Positions 1-9,093 are shown, numbered from the stretch's first letter. The stretch: DNA of 64,000 bases from Mycetocola tolaasinivorans (GCF_003667565.1 NZ_RCUX01000007.1:124001-188000), one strand, 5' to 3'. Translations and numbers: made by a program. The notes: generated by a model from the letters alone, not told the origin.

Positions 1-2443
1 ACGCCCGTTCCGTGGCGGCCTCGGCTCGCCCCAGGGCGAGTCCGATGGCGGTCCAGACAACGTCTGGATGCGGGTCAGCCCCCAGGATGAGCAGGCGGCG
101 TGCGGCGTGATCGATCGGGGCGGCGCGATCCACGGCGGCCAGGGCGAGACGACGCGCGGATACGGTGTTGGTGGCCGCAGCTATGCGGTCCAGCAGGGCG
201 GCGGAGTCCGCGGCGGCGAGGGTGCCCGCACGGCGAACCAGTGCGGCTCCGGCCACGCGGCGCAGCGGGCCGATGGCGGGGTCGGCGGCGGAGGTAAGGA
301 TCGTGCACAGGTCGGTATCGGCGGCCGCATCCTCCGGACGCGCGCCGAGTAGCGCGGTCGCTCGCGCACGCAGGCGTGCGGCGGACGGGTCTGCATCCGG
401 CGAATCGGCCGCTGCCTCATCCGGCGCGAGGGCCAGGTCCCGCAGCACGTCGAGTCCATATCCGGGAATGCGCGCGAGCGCTCCCAGCGCCTCACGGGCG
501 GCGTATTCATCATCGGTAGATGCCCGGAGTAGCTCGCCATACGCCGCGGCGACCAGCGCGCGGGTTCCGGCACCCCAGGAGGCGGAGCGAGCGGTCTCGG
601 GCAGGAGCCCCGCGTCGCTCAGCCCCGCGGTAGCCAACGCCTGGGCGATCAGATCGCTCGCGGCATGGGCGAGGGTTGCGCGCACCGCGGGGGAGGCGAG
701 GGCCGCGGGGAGCGGCGAGGCTGCGCTCAGCAGCGCGCGGACGCGAGCGGTGCGGGTATCGCGGTCGCGCAGCCAGGCGGTGAGGAGCGCTTCGGCGGCG
801 GCGTCATCGTCCGGGCCGAGCTGCGCGATGCGGCGCTCCAGCTCGTTCGTGACCCCGGGGTGTTTCGGATCCATCCAGCTGAGCTGGGCCAGCGCCTCGG
901 TCGTATGGGCGTGGGGCAGCAGCCGATCGATCACGAGGGCCCGCAGCTCGTCGGGGATCACTCGCAGGTTCCACACGATGGTGGTGATCGGGGCGACCGC
1001 GTCCAGGATGCGCCAGCCCAGCGGGTCATCCCCGCGGGAGGCGGTGAGCAGGCGCAGGGCGATGCGGGAGAGGGCGTAGAGGGTTCCCAGATCGCGATCG
1101 GGCGCGGATAGCGCCGCCCGAAGGAGCGGGAGGAAGGCGTCGGCGGTCAGGGTGGAGAGCGCCCGGGAGGGGAGATCCGCGAGTGTGGTGAGGGCCGCGC
1201 CGCGAACCGAGCCGCGCTCGCCGAGGAGTGCGGTGTGGCGGGTGAGGAGGGCCGGGAGGCCCGCCTGGGAGTCGAGCCCCGCCGCCGTAATCAGCGTCTG
1301 ATAGCCGCGCGCACGTCGGAGGGGATCGGCGTCGGTGAGGAGCGGCGCGAGGAACGGTTCGGCCTCGCTGAGCGGCAGCCAGCCCGCGGATTCCTCGCCG
1401 GGAGAGAGCAGTGCCGCGGTGTTCCGGGCGATCTCCGGCAGCAGGTCGTCGCCATCCCAGCGGCCCGTGTGAACGCGTACTCCGCGATCGATGAGCGTGG
1501 CCAGGAGCAGCCGGGCATCCGCCGGTGCGGCCGAGGTTAGTATCCGGGTGGCCAGCAGAGAGGGGTAGTCGTCCTGAAGGTGCGCGCTGAGGAGATCGAG
1601 CAGCGCGGCCGGGGCCTGCGCGGCGAGGAATCGGGCGGTTCCGCGGGAAAGGAAGAGGTCCTGGCGGAGGTTCAACCGGGTGGAGATCAGCTCCCGCGTG
1701 GCGGCCTCGGGGTTCGCCCGCACCAGGGCATCCCACAGCGGGCCGTGGTCGTACTCCCAGCCCTCGGCCGGCGGGCACTCCCGAGCGGAGATGCGCACCG
1801 CCTCATCCTCCCCGGTGGCCGCAATCGCGAGGCCGAGGGCCGGCTGAATGCGGGTCCAGACGGCGGCGCGCTCGGCCGGCGCACTCACCCGCACCGATGC
1901 GAGCAGCACGGGAATCGAGGGCCCGGGGTGGGCGCGGACGATGTGTTCCGGATGCTCCGCACCGGGAATGAGCGTGCCGAGGTGTTCGGCGGCGAGATCG
2001 GGCGACACCGCGGGAAGAACCAGGCGTGCCTCGGAGATGCGGCAGGCGTGCAGGGCCGCGCCGAGCAGGGCATCGGCGAGCTCGCTGCGTCGGGTGGCGC
2101 GCACCGAGCGGATCAGGCGGGCGCGTTCCCGGGCGCTCGCCCCGGCATACGCCGCGAGCACGGTCTCGGGGGTGGCCTCGGTGCAGCGGGGGAGCGCGGC
2201 AATCGCCAGCTCCCGCACGCGGGCGTGGGGATAGCCCAGTAGGGCCAGGAGCGGCGTGACCGCGCGTGCCTCCCGCGCCAGCGCGGCGGCGATTTCGGCA
2301 CCCCAGAGGGAATCCGCCACGAGCTCGGCGGTGAGCGCCTCGATCTCCGCGGGGGCCGCCTGGCGCGCTCGGAGCGCGATTTCCCGGCGGCGATCCGCGG
2401 GAGAGAGGGTTTCGATCCGGTCCAGCAGCGCGCGTGCGGTCAT
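1..2443 (-). CDS. HEAT-repeat-like helical protein (partial, C-terminus outside window)
   Basis: The frame is open from an ATG at 2443 to the window edge, at least 814 codons. It translates as an uninterrupted run of Ala/Leu/Arg/Glu-rich helix pairs (for example LLALLGYPHARVRELAIAAL near residues 65-85), the texture of HEAT or PBS-lyase type solenoids. No enzyme motif, signal peptide or membrane segment is visible, so a scaffold or protein-binding role is inferred only from the fold type. A -10 hexamer TATGCT lies six bases before the ATG (2450-2455), so the mRNA is probably leaderless. It is divergent from the YigZ gene with only 53 bases between the starts. The long open frames on the other strand across this stretch are low-complexity shadows. 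Confidence 0.8.
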   Translation of the reverse strand, partial: MTARALLDRIETLSPADRRREIALRARQAAPAEIEALTAELVADSLWGAEIAAALAREARAVTPLLALLGYPHARVRELAIAALPRCTEATPETVLAAYAGASARERARLIRSVRATRRSELADALLGAALHACRISEARLVLPAVSPDLAAEHLGTLIPGAEHPEHIVRAHPGPSIPVLLASVRVSAPAERAAVWTRIQPALGLAIAATGEDEAVRISARECPPAEGWEYDHGPLWDALVRANPEAATRELISTRLNLRQDLFLSRGTARFLAAQAPAALLDLLSAHLQDDYPSLLATRILTSAAPADARLLLATLIDRGVRVHTGRWDGDDLLPEIARNTAALLSPGEESAGWLPLSEAEPFLAPLLTDADPLRRARGYQTLITAAGLDSQAGLPALLTRHTALLGERGSVRGAALTTLADLPSRALSTLTADAFLPLLRAALSAPDRDLGTLYALSRIALRLLTASRGDDPLGWRILDAVAPITTIVWNLRVIPDELRALVIDRLLPHAHTTEALAQLSWMDPKHPGVTNELERRIAQLGPDDDAAAEALLTAWLRDRDTRTARVRALLSAASPLPAALASPAVRATLAHAASDLIAQALATAGLSDAGLLPETARSASWGAGTRALVAAAYGELLRASTDDEYAAREALGALARIPGYGLDVLRDLALAPDEAAADSPDADPSAARLRARATALLGARPEDAAADTDLCTILTSAADPAIGPLRRVAGAALVRRAGTLAAADSAALLDRIAAATNTVSARRLALAAVDRAAPIDHAARRLLILGADPHPDVVWTAIGLALGRAEAATERA

Positions 2444-2496
2444 GCGGTCAGCATAACCGGCCCGGCTGGCATGGTCCACGTACTAGCCTGGAATCC

Positions 2497-3147
2497 ATGA
2501 CCCCCTTTGTGCCGCCCGGATATCGCACCATCGCTGCGCCGGCCTCGGCCGAACAGGAGATCAAGCGCTCGAGGTTTATTTGCTTTTTGACCCCGGTGGC
2601 CGATGAGGAGGAGGCGCGCGCCGAAATCGCCCGCGTGCGTGCCCTGCATCCCAAGGCCCGGCACCACTGCACCGCGTTCGTGCTGGGGGAGCGTGGCGAA
2701 CTCAAGCGCAGCAACGACGATGGGGAGCCCTCGGGAACCGCGGGTGCCCCGATGCTGGACGCGCTTGACGGGTCCGAACTGACGTTTGTGGTGGCCATCG
2801 TGGTGCGCTACTTCGGTGGCATTCTGCTCGGGGCCGGCGGGCTCACCCGCGCCTACCGAGCGGCGGTGGCGGACGCGGTGACCCACGCCAAAATCCTGCG
2901 CTTTGAGCCGCGCGAGCGCATCGCCGTGACGCTCGACTACTCCACCGCGGCCGTTGTCGAGGCCGAGGCGCTGCGCCGCGGATGGAGCATCGGCGAGGCC
3001 GAGTACGGGGCCGCGGTGACCCTGCGCCTGGGCATCCCGCCCGAGGATCGCGACATCGCCGCCGAGCGCATTGCGGCCCATACCGCCGGTGCCGCGGCGA
3101 TCGTCGACGAGGGCTTCGGCTTCGTGTCGGTGGGTGTAGTCGACTAG
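2497..3147 (+). CDS. YigZ/IMPACT family protein (UPF0029)
   Basis: A 216-residue protein with the N-terminal IMPACT/UPF0029 signature: SNDDGEPSGTAGAPML at about 78-93, followed by the VVRYFGGILLGAGGL block at about 109-123, then a smaller C-terminal ferredoxin-like domain (DUF1949 type). Family members are small cytosolic proteins linked to translation or stress control; the exact biochemical role is not settled. The ATG at 2497 is chosen over an upstream in-frame ATG because the conserved MTPFVPPGYRTI start follows it and because TAGCCT (2484-2489) sits seven bases upstream, giving a leaderless transcript. It ends just before a strong hairpin shared with the convergent transporter gene. Confidence 0.9.
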   Translation: MTPFVPPGYRTIAAPASAEQEIKRSRFICFLTPVADEEEARAEIARVRALHPKARHHCTAFVLGERGELKRSNDDGEPSGTAGAPMLDALDGSELTFVVAIVVRYFGGILLGAGGLTRAYRAAVADAVTHAKILRFEPRERIAVTLDYSTAAVVEAEALRRGWSIGEAEYGAAVTLRLGIPPEDRDIAAERIAAHTAGAAAIVDEGFGFVSVGVVD

Positions 3148-3150
3148 CGG

Positions 3151-3180
3151 CCTCGGGGCGGCCCGTGGGCCACCCCGAGG
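3151..3180. terminator. Bidirectional terminator hairpin
   Basis: CCTCGGGG (3151-3158) pairs with CCCCGAGG (3173-3180), with GGCCC/GGGCC pairing inside. It separates the convergent YigZ and MFS genes. No long T-tract follows. Confidence 0.6.
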
Positions 3181-3190
3181 GGCAATTTGC

Positions 3191-4549
3191 CTAGTCTTCG
3201 CGGGTGCCCGCGACCTCGGCCAGGGTCTCCGGCGTCACCGCCGTCGGGCGACGGTGCGGGTAGGCCAGCAGGATCACAAACGCGATCGCGAGGGCCGCGA
3301 TGGGGAGCCCCGACATCAGCGCGCGCACGCCCACGGCGACCGACTCGGGCTGCACCGGGGCCGCCTGGTTGTAGCCCGACCAGGGCAGGATCAGTCCAAA
3401 GGCCACGGCCTGTACGGTGACCGACCAGCGCACGATGAAGCCGTTCACACCGAGGTACATGCCCTCGCGGCGCTGGCCCACCCGTTCGGCATCGATGTCG
3501 ATGATCTCGGCCAGCAGGATATCCAGCAGCACGAGGACACCGGCGATGGCCACGCCCACGAGCGCCGCCGTGCCGATGGCGGCGGGCATGCCCGAGAGCA
3601 GCAGGAACGGAGCCAGACCGAGGATGAAGATCGCGACGGTGGCGAGAATGGCGGGCTTTGATCCGAACCGACGAATGAATGCGCTCCAGACGTAGACCAT
3701 CGGTATCGCCACGACGAACATGGTGCCGAGGATGAGCGAGACCGCCCCGGGGTCGGTATCGCCGATCACGTACTTGGTGAAGAACGGCATCGCCGCCTGC
3801 ATCAGCGCGATGGCGAGCTGGATGAGGAAGCTCGCGGACACATAGACCAGGAACACGCGGTTGGTGAGGGTGGCGCGCAGTGCCCGGCCGAACCCGATCG
3901 GTTCGGGGATGTCCTGCGCACGCTCAACCGAGCCGGAGAGGGCGATCACGAATCCGAGCAGCACGAGGGCACCCAGCACGATACCCATGCCGGCCCAGCC
4001 GAGTGCGCCGTAGAGGACCGGGCCGAGTGCGACGCCGAGGATCAGACCGACGATGGCGAACAGCTGACGCCAGGCAGAACCCCGGGCGCGCTCCTGCGTG
4101 CTGCGGAACATCTCGGGGAAGAGCGAGCCGTAGTTGAGCACCACGAGCACAAACAGAATGTCGTAGATGAGGACGATCACCAGGAAGTTCCAGAACAGGC
4201 CCACCGGGGTGGTGGCGAACGGAATCCAGACCAGGGTGAAGGCGGCAGCCAGCGGAACGGCACCGAACATGATCCAGGGGATGCGCCGGCCCCAGCGCGA
4301 CTTTGTGCGATCGGAGAGGTAGCCGAACAGCGGGTTGAGGAGTGCGTTGAAGACGCCGTGTACCGCCATGGCGATCGCGATGAGGCGTGGGTCGGCGCCG
4401 AGGGTGTCGACGTAGTAGAACACCGCGAGGGTGGCAAAGGTTTGCAGCATGAGCTGGGCGGAGAAGTTTCCGGCTCCAAAGCTCACGACCCGTCTCGTGG
4501 TGAGCGCCGTGGGTGGTGCGGCGGCTGGTCGGGGTGAGGCACTCGTCAT
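3191..4549 (-). CDS. MFS sugar transporter, GPH (glycoside-pentoside-hexuronide:cation symporter) type
   Basis: A 452-residue membrane protein with about 12 hydrophobic segments. It starts VVSFGAGNFSAQLMLQTFATLAVFYYVD and has the MelB/GPH-like NPLFGYLSDRTKSRWGRRIPWI block after TM2, where the Asp and the Arg-rich loop are typical of MFS_2/GPH symporters. The start is the ATG at 4549, preceded by GGAG; an upstream in-frame ATG would run through the divergent promoter and lacks a ribosome site. It faces the GntR-kinase-deacetylase operon, so it probably imports the sugar (an amino- or N-acetyl-sugar oligomer) that those enzymes process. The substrate is inferred from context. Confidence 0.85.
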   Translation of the reverse strand: MTSASPRPAAAPPTALTTRRVVSFGAGNFSAQLMLQTFATLAVFYYVDTLGADPRLIAIAMAVHGVFNALLNPLFGYLSDRTKSRWGRRIPWIMFGAVPLAAAFTLVWIPFATTPVGLFWNFLVIVLIYDILFVLVVLNYGSLFPEMFRSTQERARGSAWRQLFAIVGLILGVALGPVLYGALGWAGMGIVLGALVLLGFVIALSGSVERAQDIPEPIGFGRALRATLTNRVFLVYVSASFLIQLAIALMQAAMPFFTKYVIGDTDPGAVSLILGTMFVVAIPMVYVWSAFIRRFGSKPAILATVAIFILGLAPFLLLSGMPAAIGTAALVGVAIAGVLVLLDILLAEIIDIDAERVGQRREGMYLGVNGFIVRWSVTVQAVAFGLILPWSGYNQAAPVQPESVAVGVRALMSGLPIAALAIAFVILLAYPHRRPTAVTPETLAEVAGTRED

Positions 4550-4622
4550 TGGGGGACTCCGATCGTGGGTTCGCGCGGGGGCACGAGGGGTGGGGAGGAA
4601 CAAAAAGGCGTTGAATGAAATG

Positions 4623-4669
4623 TAGACCATGGGTCTAGATATAGCTACGTCATGTACCATTGGTTTACA
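4623..4669. promoter_or_regulatory. Divergent regulatory region with two GntR-type dyads
   Basis: Two dyads lie between the transporter and the GntR gene. The first is TAGACC-ATG-GGTCTA (4623-4637). The second is TGTACCA (4653-4659) followed by TTGGTTTACA (4660-4669), an imperfect TGTA...TACA repeat. HutC-type GntR repressors bind GTnTAnAC-like dyads with TGGTCTAGACCA-type flanks, so autoregulation plus control of the divergent transporter is a reasonable inference. Confidence 0.6.
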
Positions 4670-4710
4670 CGCTTGTTACATCACGCTCTCCCCAGAACCA
4701 GGAAATACGG

Positions 4711-5499
4711 ATGATGAAACCACTCGATCCCCTCACCAATCAGGGGCGACACGAGGCCCTGCGCGCCCAGCTGTTGGACGTCGTCGACACGCTGATTCCC
4801 GGTGAAGCACTGCCACCCGAGCGGATCCTGGCCGAGCGGATGGGCGTTGCCCGGATGACCCTGCGCCGCGCCCTCGCCGACCTGGCCGAGTCGGGCGCCG
4901 TGGTGCGCGTGCCCGGCCGAGGCACCTTCGCCCCCGCCGCCGCGCGATTCAACCCCACCGTTGACGGCTCGCTGCGCGAGGAGATCGCGCGGATGGGCTC
5001 GGTGGCGCGCACCCGCACCCTCGAACTCAGCATCCAGCCCGCGGGTGTGCGCGTGGGTCAGCGCCTGCGCCTCGCCCCCGCCACCCCCGTCCTGCGCGCG
5101 GTACGGCTCCGATTCGCCGGGGATGAGCCCGTGACGCTTGAGCGCGTGCACCTTCCCGCGGACCTCGTACCCGGGCTCAGCGCCGAAGACCTCGAACAGG
5201 GCTCGCTCTATGAGCTCCTCATCGGTCGCTTCGGCATCGCCCTGGGCGCCTCCCGGGTCACCGTGCGTGCCACGGCCACGAGCGGCCGGGAATCTCAGCT
5301 GCTCGATGTGGCACCGCACTCCCCGGCGTACTACGTGGAGAGCGTCCGTGAGGATGCCGAGGGGCAGCCGGTGGAGTTCCTTGATGCCGTCTACCGCGGC
5401 GATCGGTTCCAGTTTGAATCTCCCTCGCGGGTGCGCTCGCCCATGCCACACCTGGCCCCCGGGGCCTTTACCGGACCGGAGTCGATCTATGGAGACTAG
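4711..5499 (+). CDS. GntR family transcriptional regulator, HutC subfamily
   Basis: A 262-residue regulator. The N-terminal winged helix (about residues 9-75) contains the GEALPPERILAERMGVARMTLRRAL helix-turn-helix and the VVRVPGRGTFAP wing typical of GntR proteins. The C-terminal UTRA domain (about 90-250) normally binds a sugar-phosphate or amino-sugar effector. The start is the ATGATG at 4711, preceded by AGGAAAT; the longer in-frame extension upstream runs into the operator dyads. The stop overlaps the start of the kinase gene by 11 bases, so the two are co-transcribed. It likely senses the phosphorylated sugar made by the kinase. Confidence 0.9.
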   Translation: MMKPLDPLTNQGRHEALRAQLLDVVDTLIPGEALPPERILAERMGVARMTLRRALADLAESGAVVRVPGRGTFAPAAARFNPTVDGSLREEIARMGSVARTRTLELSIQPAGVRVGQRLRLAPATPVLRAVRLRFAGDEPVTLERVHLPADLVPGLSAEDLEQGSLYELLIGRFGIALGASRVTVRATATSGRESQLLDVAPHSPAYYVESVREDAEGQPVEFLDAVYRGDRFQFESPSRVRSPMPHLAPGAFTGPESIYGD

Positions 5500-6412
5500 C
5501 TCGATCCTCGCCATTGACGCGGGGGCGACCAAGACCCGTGCCCGGCTGATCCTCGCCGATGGCCGCGTGAGCGAGGCGACCGTCGAGGGCTTCCCCGTCG
5601 TGACCGCCGAGGGCGGGGCCGAGCGCGCCGTCTCGGTGCTGCGGCTTCTCGCCGAACGGCTCCCGCTGCCCGAGCGGATCGGCACGGTGGTGCTCGGGGC
5701 CAACAGCGTGCACGTTCCGCATCCCGCGGTTGAGGCGCTTGTCCTTGATGTCCTCGGTGCGGCGCTGAGTTTCGAGCGCGCCATCATCTGCAGTGACATG
5801 GTGACCTCCTACGTGGGGGCCCTCGGCCTGAGTTCCGGCGTGGTCCTCGCGGCGGGCACCGGCGCGATCGCGATGGCGGTGGACGCCGATCTGCGTGCGC
5901 ACCGCGTGGACGGTCTCGGCGCGTTCCTCGGCGACCACGGCAGCGGCTTCCGGATCGGTCATGAGGCACTCACGGCGGTCTATCGAGACCCCACCGCCGA
6001 GTCGCTGCGGGCACTGCGGGACGCCTGGATCGGGATTCACGGTTCCCTCGAGGCCGGCGCCCACGCCGTCTATGGCGGGCACAGCTCGGTTCAGGTGATC
6101 GCGAGCTTCGCGCGCCCCGTGATTGAGCTCGCCGACTCCGACCCGGCGGCCCGGGCGTTTGTGCGCCACGCGGCCGAGGAGCTGCGCGAGACCATCCGTC
6201 TCGCCGCCGATCTGGCCGCCCCCGGAGCGCCGGTCACGGTGCTCGGTTCCCTCGCCACCCCGGGTAACGCGCTGCACCGCGACATCGTGGAGCTGCTCGC
6301 TCCCCACACACTGGCCCCCGCGCTCGGCGACGCGCTCGACGGTGCCGTCACCCTGGCGCGTTCGTCTTCCCCACTATTCCTGGAGGTTTCAGCATGGCAT
6401 CAGCACCCGTAA
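5489..6412 (+). CDS. BadF/BadG/BcrA/BcrD-type ATPase, N-acetylglucosamine kinase-like
   Basis: A 307-residue actin-fold kinase. DAGATKTRARL (about 10-20) is the phosphate-1 loop, GTGAIAMAV near 123 is the phosphate-2 motif, and GDHGSGFRIG (about 146-155) matches the GDEGSG motif of the BadF/BadG sugar-kinase group that includes N-acetylglucosamine kinase. It would phosphorylate an amino sugar imported by the divergent transporter. The start ATG lies inside the end of the GntR gene, and its own end overlaps the deacetylase gene by 19 bases, so translation is coupled. The specific sugar is not shown by the sequence. Confidence 0.85.
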   Translation: METSSILAIDAGATKTRARLILADGRVSEATVEGFPVVTAEGGAERAVSVLRLLAERLPLPERIGTVVLGANSVHVPHPAVEALVLDVLGAALSFERAIICSDMVTSYVGALGLSSGVVLAAGTGAIAMAVDADLRAHRVDGLGAFLGDHGSGFRIGHEALTAVYRDPTAESLRALRDAWIGIHGSLEAGAHAVYGGHSSVQVIASFARPVIELADSDPAARAFVRHAAEELRETIRLAADLAAPGAPVTVLGSLATPGNALHRDIVELLAPHTLAPALGDALDGAVTLARSSSPLFLEVSAWHQHP

Positions 6413-7308
6413 CCCTCGCCGAGCGTCTCGGCTACTCGGCCGAAGACGTCCTCGTCATCATCAACGCCGATGACTTCGGCATGAACCACTCGGCAAACCT
6501 CGGTATTTCCTCGCTGCTCGCCGAGCGCCGCATCTCGAGCGCGACCCTGATGCCCCCGTGTGCCTGGGCTCCCGAGGCCGCGCAGATTTCCCGTGAAAAC
6601 CCCGGGTTTGACGTGGGCCTGCACTTCACCCTCACCAGCGAGTGGGCCGCGTATCGCTGGCGGCCGCTGACCGCCGCGGCATCCCTCGTGGATGACTCCG
6701 GCTACATGCCGCCTAAGATCCTGCACGTGGAACAGCACGCCACGGGTGAGGACGTGCGTGCCGAGCTGCACGCGCAGGTTGCGCACCTGCGTGGTCTCGG
6801 CGTGGATATCAGCCACATCGACAACCACATGGGCAGCGTCTACGGCATTGCGACCGGTCGCAGCTTCCTGCGCGAAACCCTTGAAACCTGCGCCGAGTAC
6901 CACCTGCCCTTCCGACTGCCGCGCTATGCCGAAACCACCCCGGACGGCCTGGCCGAGCTGGAGCAGTCCACCGCCGAGGTGGCCCGGCTCGCCGACTCCC
7001 TCGGCGTGGTGATCCCCGACCGCCTCGCGACCGTGGCCTTCCACAACCAGCCGGAGGACAGCCCGGCGAAGCTCGAGGCCGAGTGGACCGAGCTGATCGA
7101 GAACCTGAAGCCCGGCGTCACCGAGATCTACCTGCACCCGTTTGTCGAGACCTCGGAGCTGCGGGCCTCGGTACGCAGCTGGGAGCGTCGCGTGATGGAG
7201 CACGCGCTGTTTGCCGGTGACGCGATCGGCAACGCCCTGGAGCGTCGCGGTGCGCGGGTCATCACCTGGCGTGATCTGCGCGACCTGCAGCGCGGGGAGC
7301 GCGGCTAA
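6394..7308 (+). CDS. ChbG/YdjC-type carbohydrate deacetylase
   Basis: A 304-residue protein of the YdjC/ChbG deacetylase family. Visible motifs are NADDFGMNH (about 24-32, catalytic and metal Asp), GLHFTLTSEW (about 76-85), HIDNHMGSVYG (about 140-150, the two metal His) and EIYLHPFVE near 248, in the family order. ChbG removes acetyl groups from chito-oligosaccharides in E. coli; here the likely substrate is an acetylated amino-sugar oligomer or phosphate. The ATG is preceded by GGAGG. It is the third gene of the GntR-kinase-deacetylase operon. It ends nine bases before the convergent YjbR gene with no clear terminator between them. Confidence 0.88.
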   Translation: MASAPVTLAERLGYSAEDVLVIINADDFGMNHSANLGISSLLAERRISSATLMPPCAWAPEAAQISRENPGFDVGLHFTLTSEWAAYRWRPLTAAASLVDDSGYMPPKILHVEQHATGEDVRAELHAQVAHLRGLGVDISHIDNHMGSVYGIATGRSFLRETLETCAEYHLPFRLPRYAETTPDGLAELEQSTAEVARLADSLGVVIPDRLATVAFHNQPEDSPAKLEAEWTELIENLKPGVTEIYLHPFVETSELRASVRSWERRVMEHALFAGDAIGNALERRGARVITWRDLRDLQRGERG

Positions 7309-7317
7309 CCCGCGTTG

Positions 7318-7701
7318 CTAGCGGGCGTCGCCGAGGGCCGCCAGCCGGATCTTTTCGGCGCGGGTGAGCCCGGCGGCCGCCCGCGCGTGGGCGTCCACGA
7401 TGAGGTCCTCGATGAGTTCGGCGGGCACGCTGTCGTCGAGCACAATGGTGATCCAGTGCCGCTTATTCATGTGGTATCCGGGCGTAATCGCGGGGAAGTC
7501 ACGGCACAGGTGGTCGCCGCGCACCGGGTCCACCTTGAGGGTCAGCCGGAGCGGTGAGCGCGCCTCGGAAACCATGCCAAACATCTTCCCGAACACGCGA
7601 AATACCCGGGCGTCCGGCCCGAACGGATACGAGGCTTCGGCTCCGGTGAGCGCGCAGGCGACGCCGTCCCAGCGGGCGTACTGCTCGTGATCGAAGCTCA
7701 C
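7318..7701 (-). CDS. MmcQ/YjbR family protein
   Basis: A 127-residue protein with the MmcQ/YjbR (CyaY-like) fold signature: YPFGPDARVFRVFGKMFGMV, LKVDP, and YHMNKRHWITIVLDD before the final helical stretch. Members are small cytosolic proteins with a DNA-binding-like fold and no assigned enzyme activity. Its start overlaps the last four bases of the ROK gene, so it is translated with that repressor. A direct link to sugar metabolism is not evident. Confidence 0.88.
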   Translation of the reverse strand: MSFDHEQYARWDGVACALTGAEASYPFGPDARVFRVFGKMFGMVSEARSPLRLTLKVDPVRGDHLCRDFPAITPGYHMNKRHWITIVLDDSVPAELIEDLIVDAHARAAAGLTRAEKIRLAALGDAR

Positions 7702-8999
7702 ACCGCACTCGCGGTTTCGGCGGTGAGGGCGTCGATGCTCGTGGGCGAGAGCACGTAGCCGAGCACCATCTGGGCGGCCCCGAGGGTGCCGCCGCGGTCG
7801 CCCGAGCGGGAGGGGATGATGTGTAGATCCTGGCTCGACAGCGTGATGCTCCGAGCCTCGACGATCTCCCGCACCCCGGCCAGAAGGTCTGGTGAGGCGG
7901 CACCGATGCTGCCACCCACCACGATGTGGGAGGGGTTCAGCAGGCTCACGACGGTGGCCAGTGCGGCCCCCACATCGCGGCCGGCCTGGTGCAGGATGGC
8001 GGGTACCGGATCGGCCCCCGCCCGGATAATCTCCACCACGGCCGAACGGCTGCGTGGTGCCGCGGGGCCATCATCGAGGAGCTCGCCCAGGGCGGCGGCC
8101 CCCACCAGGGCCTCGAGGTCGCGCTCATCGGTGGGTTCACGCCCCGACTCGGGATCAAAGGGAATGCGCACGTGGCCGAGGTCGCCGGCCGCGCCCTGGG
8201 TGCCGCGGCGCAGATCGCCGCCGCTGATGATGCCGGCACCCACACCGGTCGAGACCTTCACGTAGACGAGATCCTGTACCTCGGGCCACTCCTGGGCGCG
8301 CTCGCCGAGGGCGAGGAGGTTCACGTCGTTGTCAACGAAGACCGGGGCCTCCAACCGGGTGCCTACGTAGCCGGCAATGTCGAAGCGATCCCAGCCGGGC
8401 ATGATCGGCGGCGCAACCGGGTGCCCCGCGGCGTGCTCGACCGGGCCGGGAACGCCGATCCCGACTCCCAGCACATCGGCGGTGTTGTGCCCGGCTGCGG
8501 CGAGCTGACGGTGGGCCGCCGCGATGACCCAGTCCAGCACCGGCACCGGGCCATCGGCGATCAGGAGCTCGCTGCGCTCCTCGGTCAGGATGGTGCCGAA
8601 GAGGTCGGACACGGCGACCTGGCCGTGGGTGACGCCGAGTTCGGCGGCGATCACGACCCGGGCGCGGCCATTGAGGCGCAGGCGGGCGGGCGGGCGGCCC
8701 CCGGAGGACTCGGCCTCACCGGCGGCGATCAGCAGCCCGGCGGCCACCAGGGTGTCGACCCGGGCGGAAACGGTGGAGCGCGCCAGCCCGGTCAGGGCCC
8801 CGATCTCGGCCTTCGTGCGCGCACTGCCATCGCGGAAAATCTGGAGGACGTGGCCGGCACCCGCGCCGGCGGTGGTCACGGCAACGGGGGCGGTGACGGG
8901 GCCCGGATCGCCCGGAATATGGGGCCGCGGCGTGGCCGCCACGCCACCCGAACCCGCCCTCTCCGCGGCGGTGGGTGCGGGGCGGAGGGCGTCGGTCAT
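7698..8999 (-). CDS. ROK family transcriptional repressor (NagC/XylR type)
   Basis: A 433-residue protein with a Pro/Ala-rich N-terminal tail, a winged helix at about 47-105 (SARTKAEIGALTGLARSTVS), and a C-terminal ROK domain with VFVDNDVNLLALGE and VSTGVGAGIISGG. The ROK zinc site (CxCGxxGC after GH) is absent: GHVRIPF is followed by a stretch with no cysteine, so the sugar pocket differs from the canonical kinases. This suggests a pure regulator. Transcription is probably leaderless (TAGACT at 9006-9011, six bases before the ATG). It is divergent from the sugar dehydrogenase/isomerase operon and probably represses it through the 9068-9093 dyad. Confidence 0.88.
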   Translation of the reverse strand: MTDALRPAPTAAERAGSGGVAATPRPHIPGDPGPVTAPVAVTTAGAGAGHVLQIFRDGSARTKAEIGALTGLARSTVSARVDTLVAAGLLIAAGEAESSGGRPPARLRLNGRARVVIAAELGVTHGQVAVSDLFGTILTEERSELLIADGPVPVLDWVIAAAHRQLAAAGHNTADVLGVGIGVPGPVEHAAGHPVAPPIMPGWDRFDIAGYVGTRLEAPVFVDNDVNLLALGERAQEWPEVQDLVYVKVSTGVGAGIISGGDLRRGTQGAAGDLGHVRIPFDPESGREPTDERDLEALVGAAALGELLDDGPAAPRSRSAVVEIIRAGADPVPAILHQAGRDVGAALATVVSLLNPSHIVVGGSIGAASPDLLAGVREIVEARSITLSSQDLHIIPSRSGDRGGTLGAAQMVLGYVLSPTSIDALTAETASAV

Positions 9000-9067
9000 G
9001 CCGAGAGTCTAGCCGTATCGGGGGCGTGCGGCGGGCAGGGTGACATCCGTTTCGCGGAGTTTCCCGA

Positions 9068-9093
9068 CTTTTGTTTGCTTGTAGGCAAAAGTC
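9068..9093. promoter_or_regulatory. ROK-type operator dyad
   Basis: ACTTTTG (9068-9074) and CAAAAGT (9087-9093) form a perfect 7-bp inverted repeat with a 12-base centre. It lies between the ROK repressor and the catabolic operon, in an A/T-rich patch of otherwise GC-rich DNA. ROK regulators typically bind such TTTTG/CAAAA dyads. Confidence 0.65.

Noticed and set aside
165..1079. A Ser/Ala/Arg-rich plus-strand frame at the left end
   Set aside because: It is the reverse of the HEAT-repeat gene, with low complexity and no start signal.
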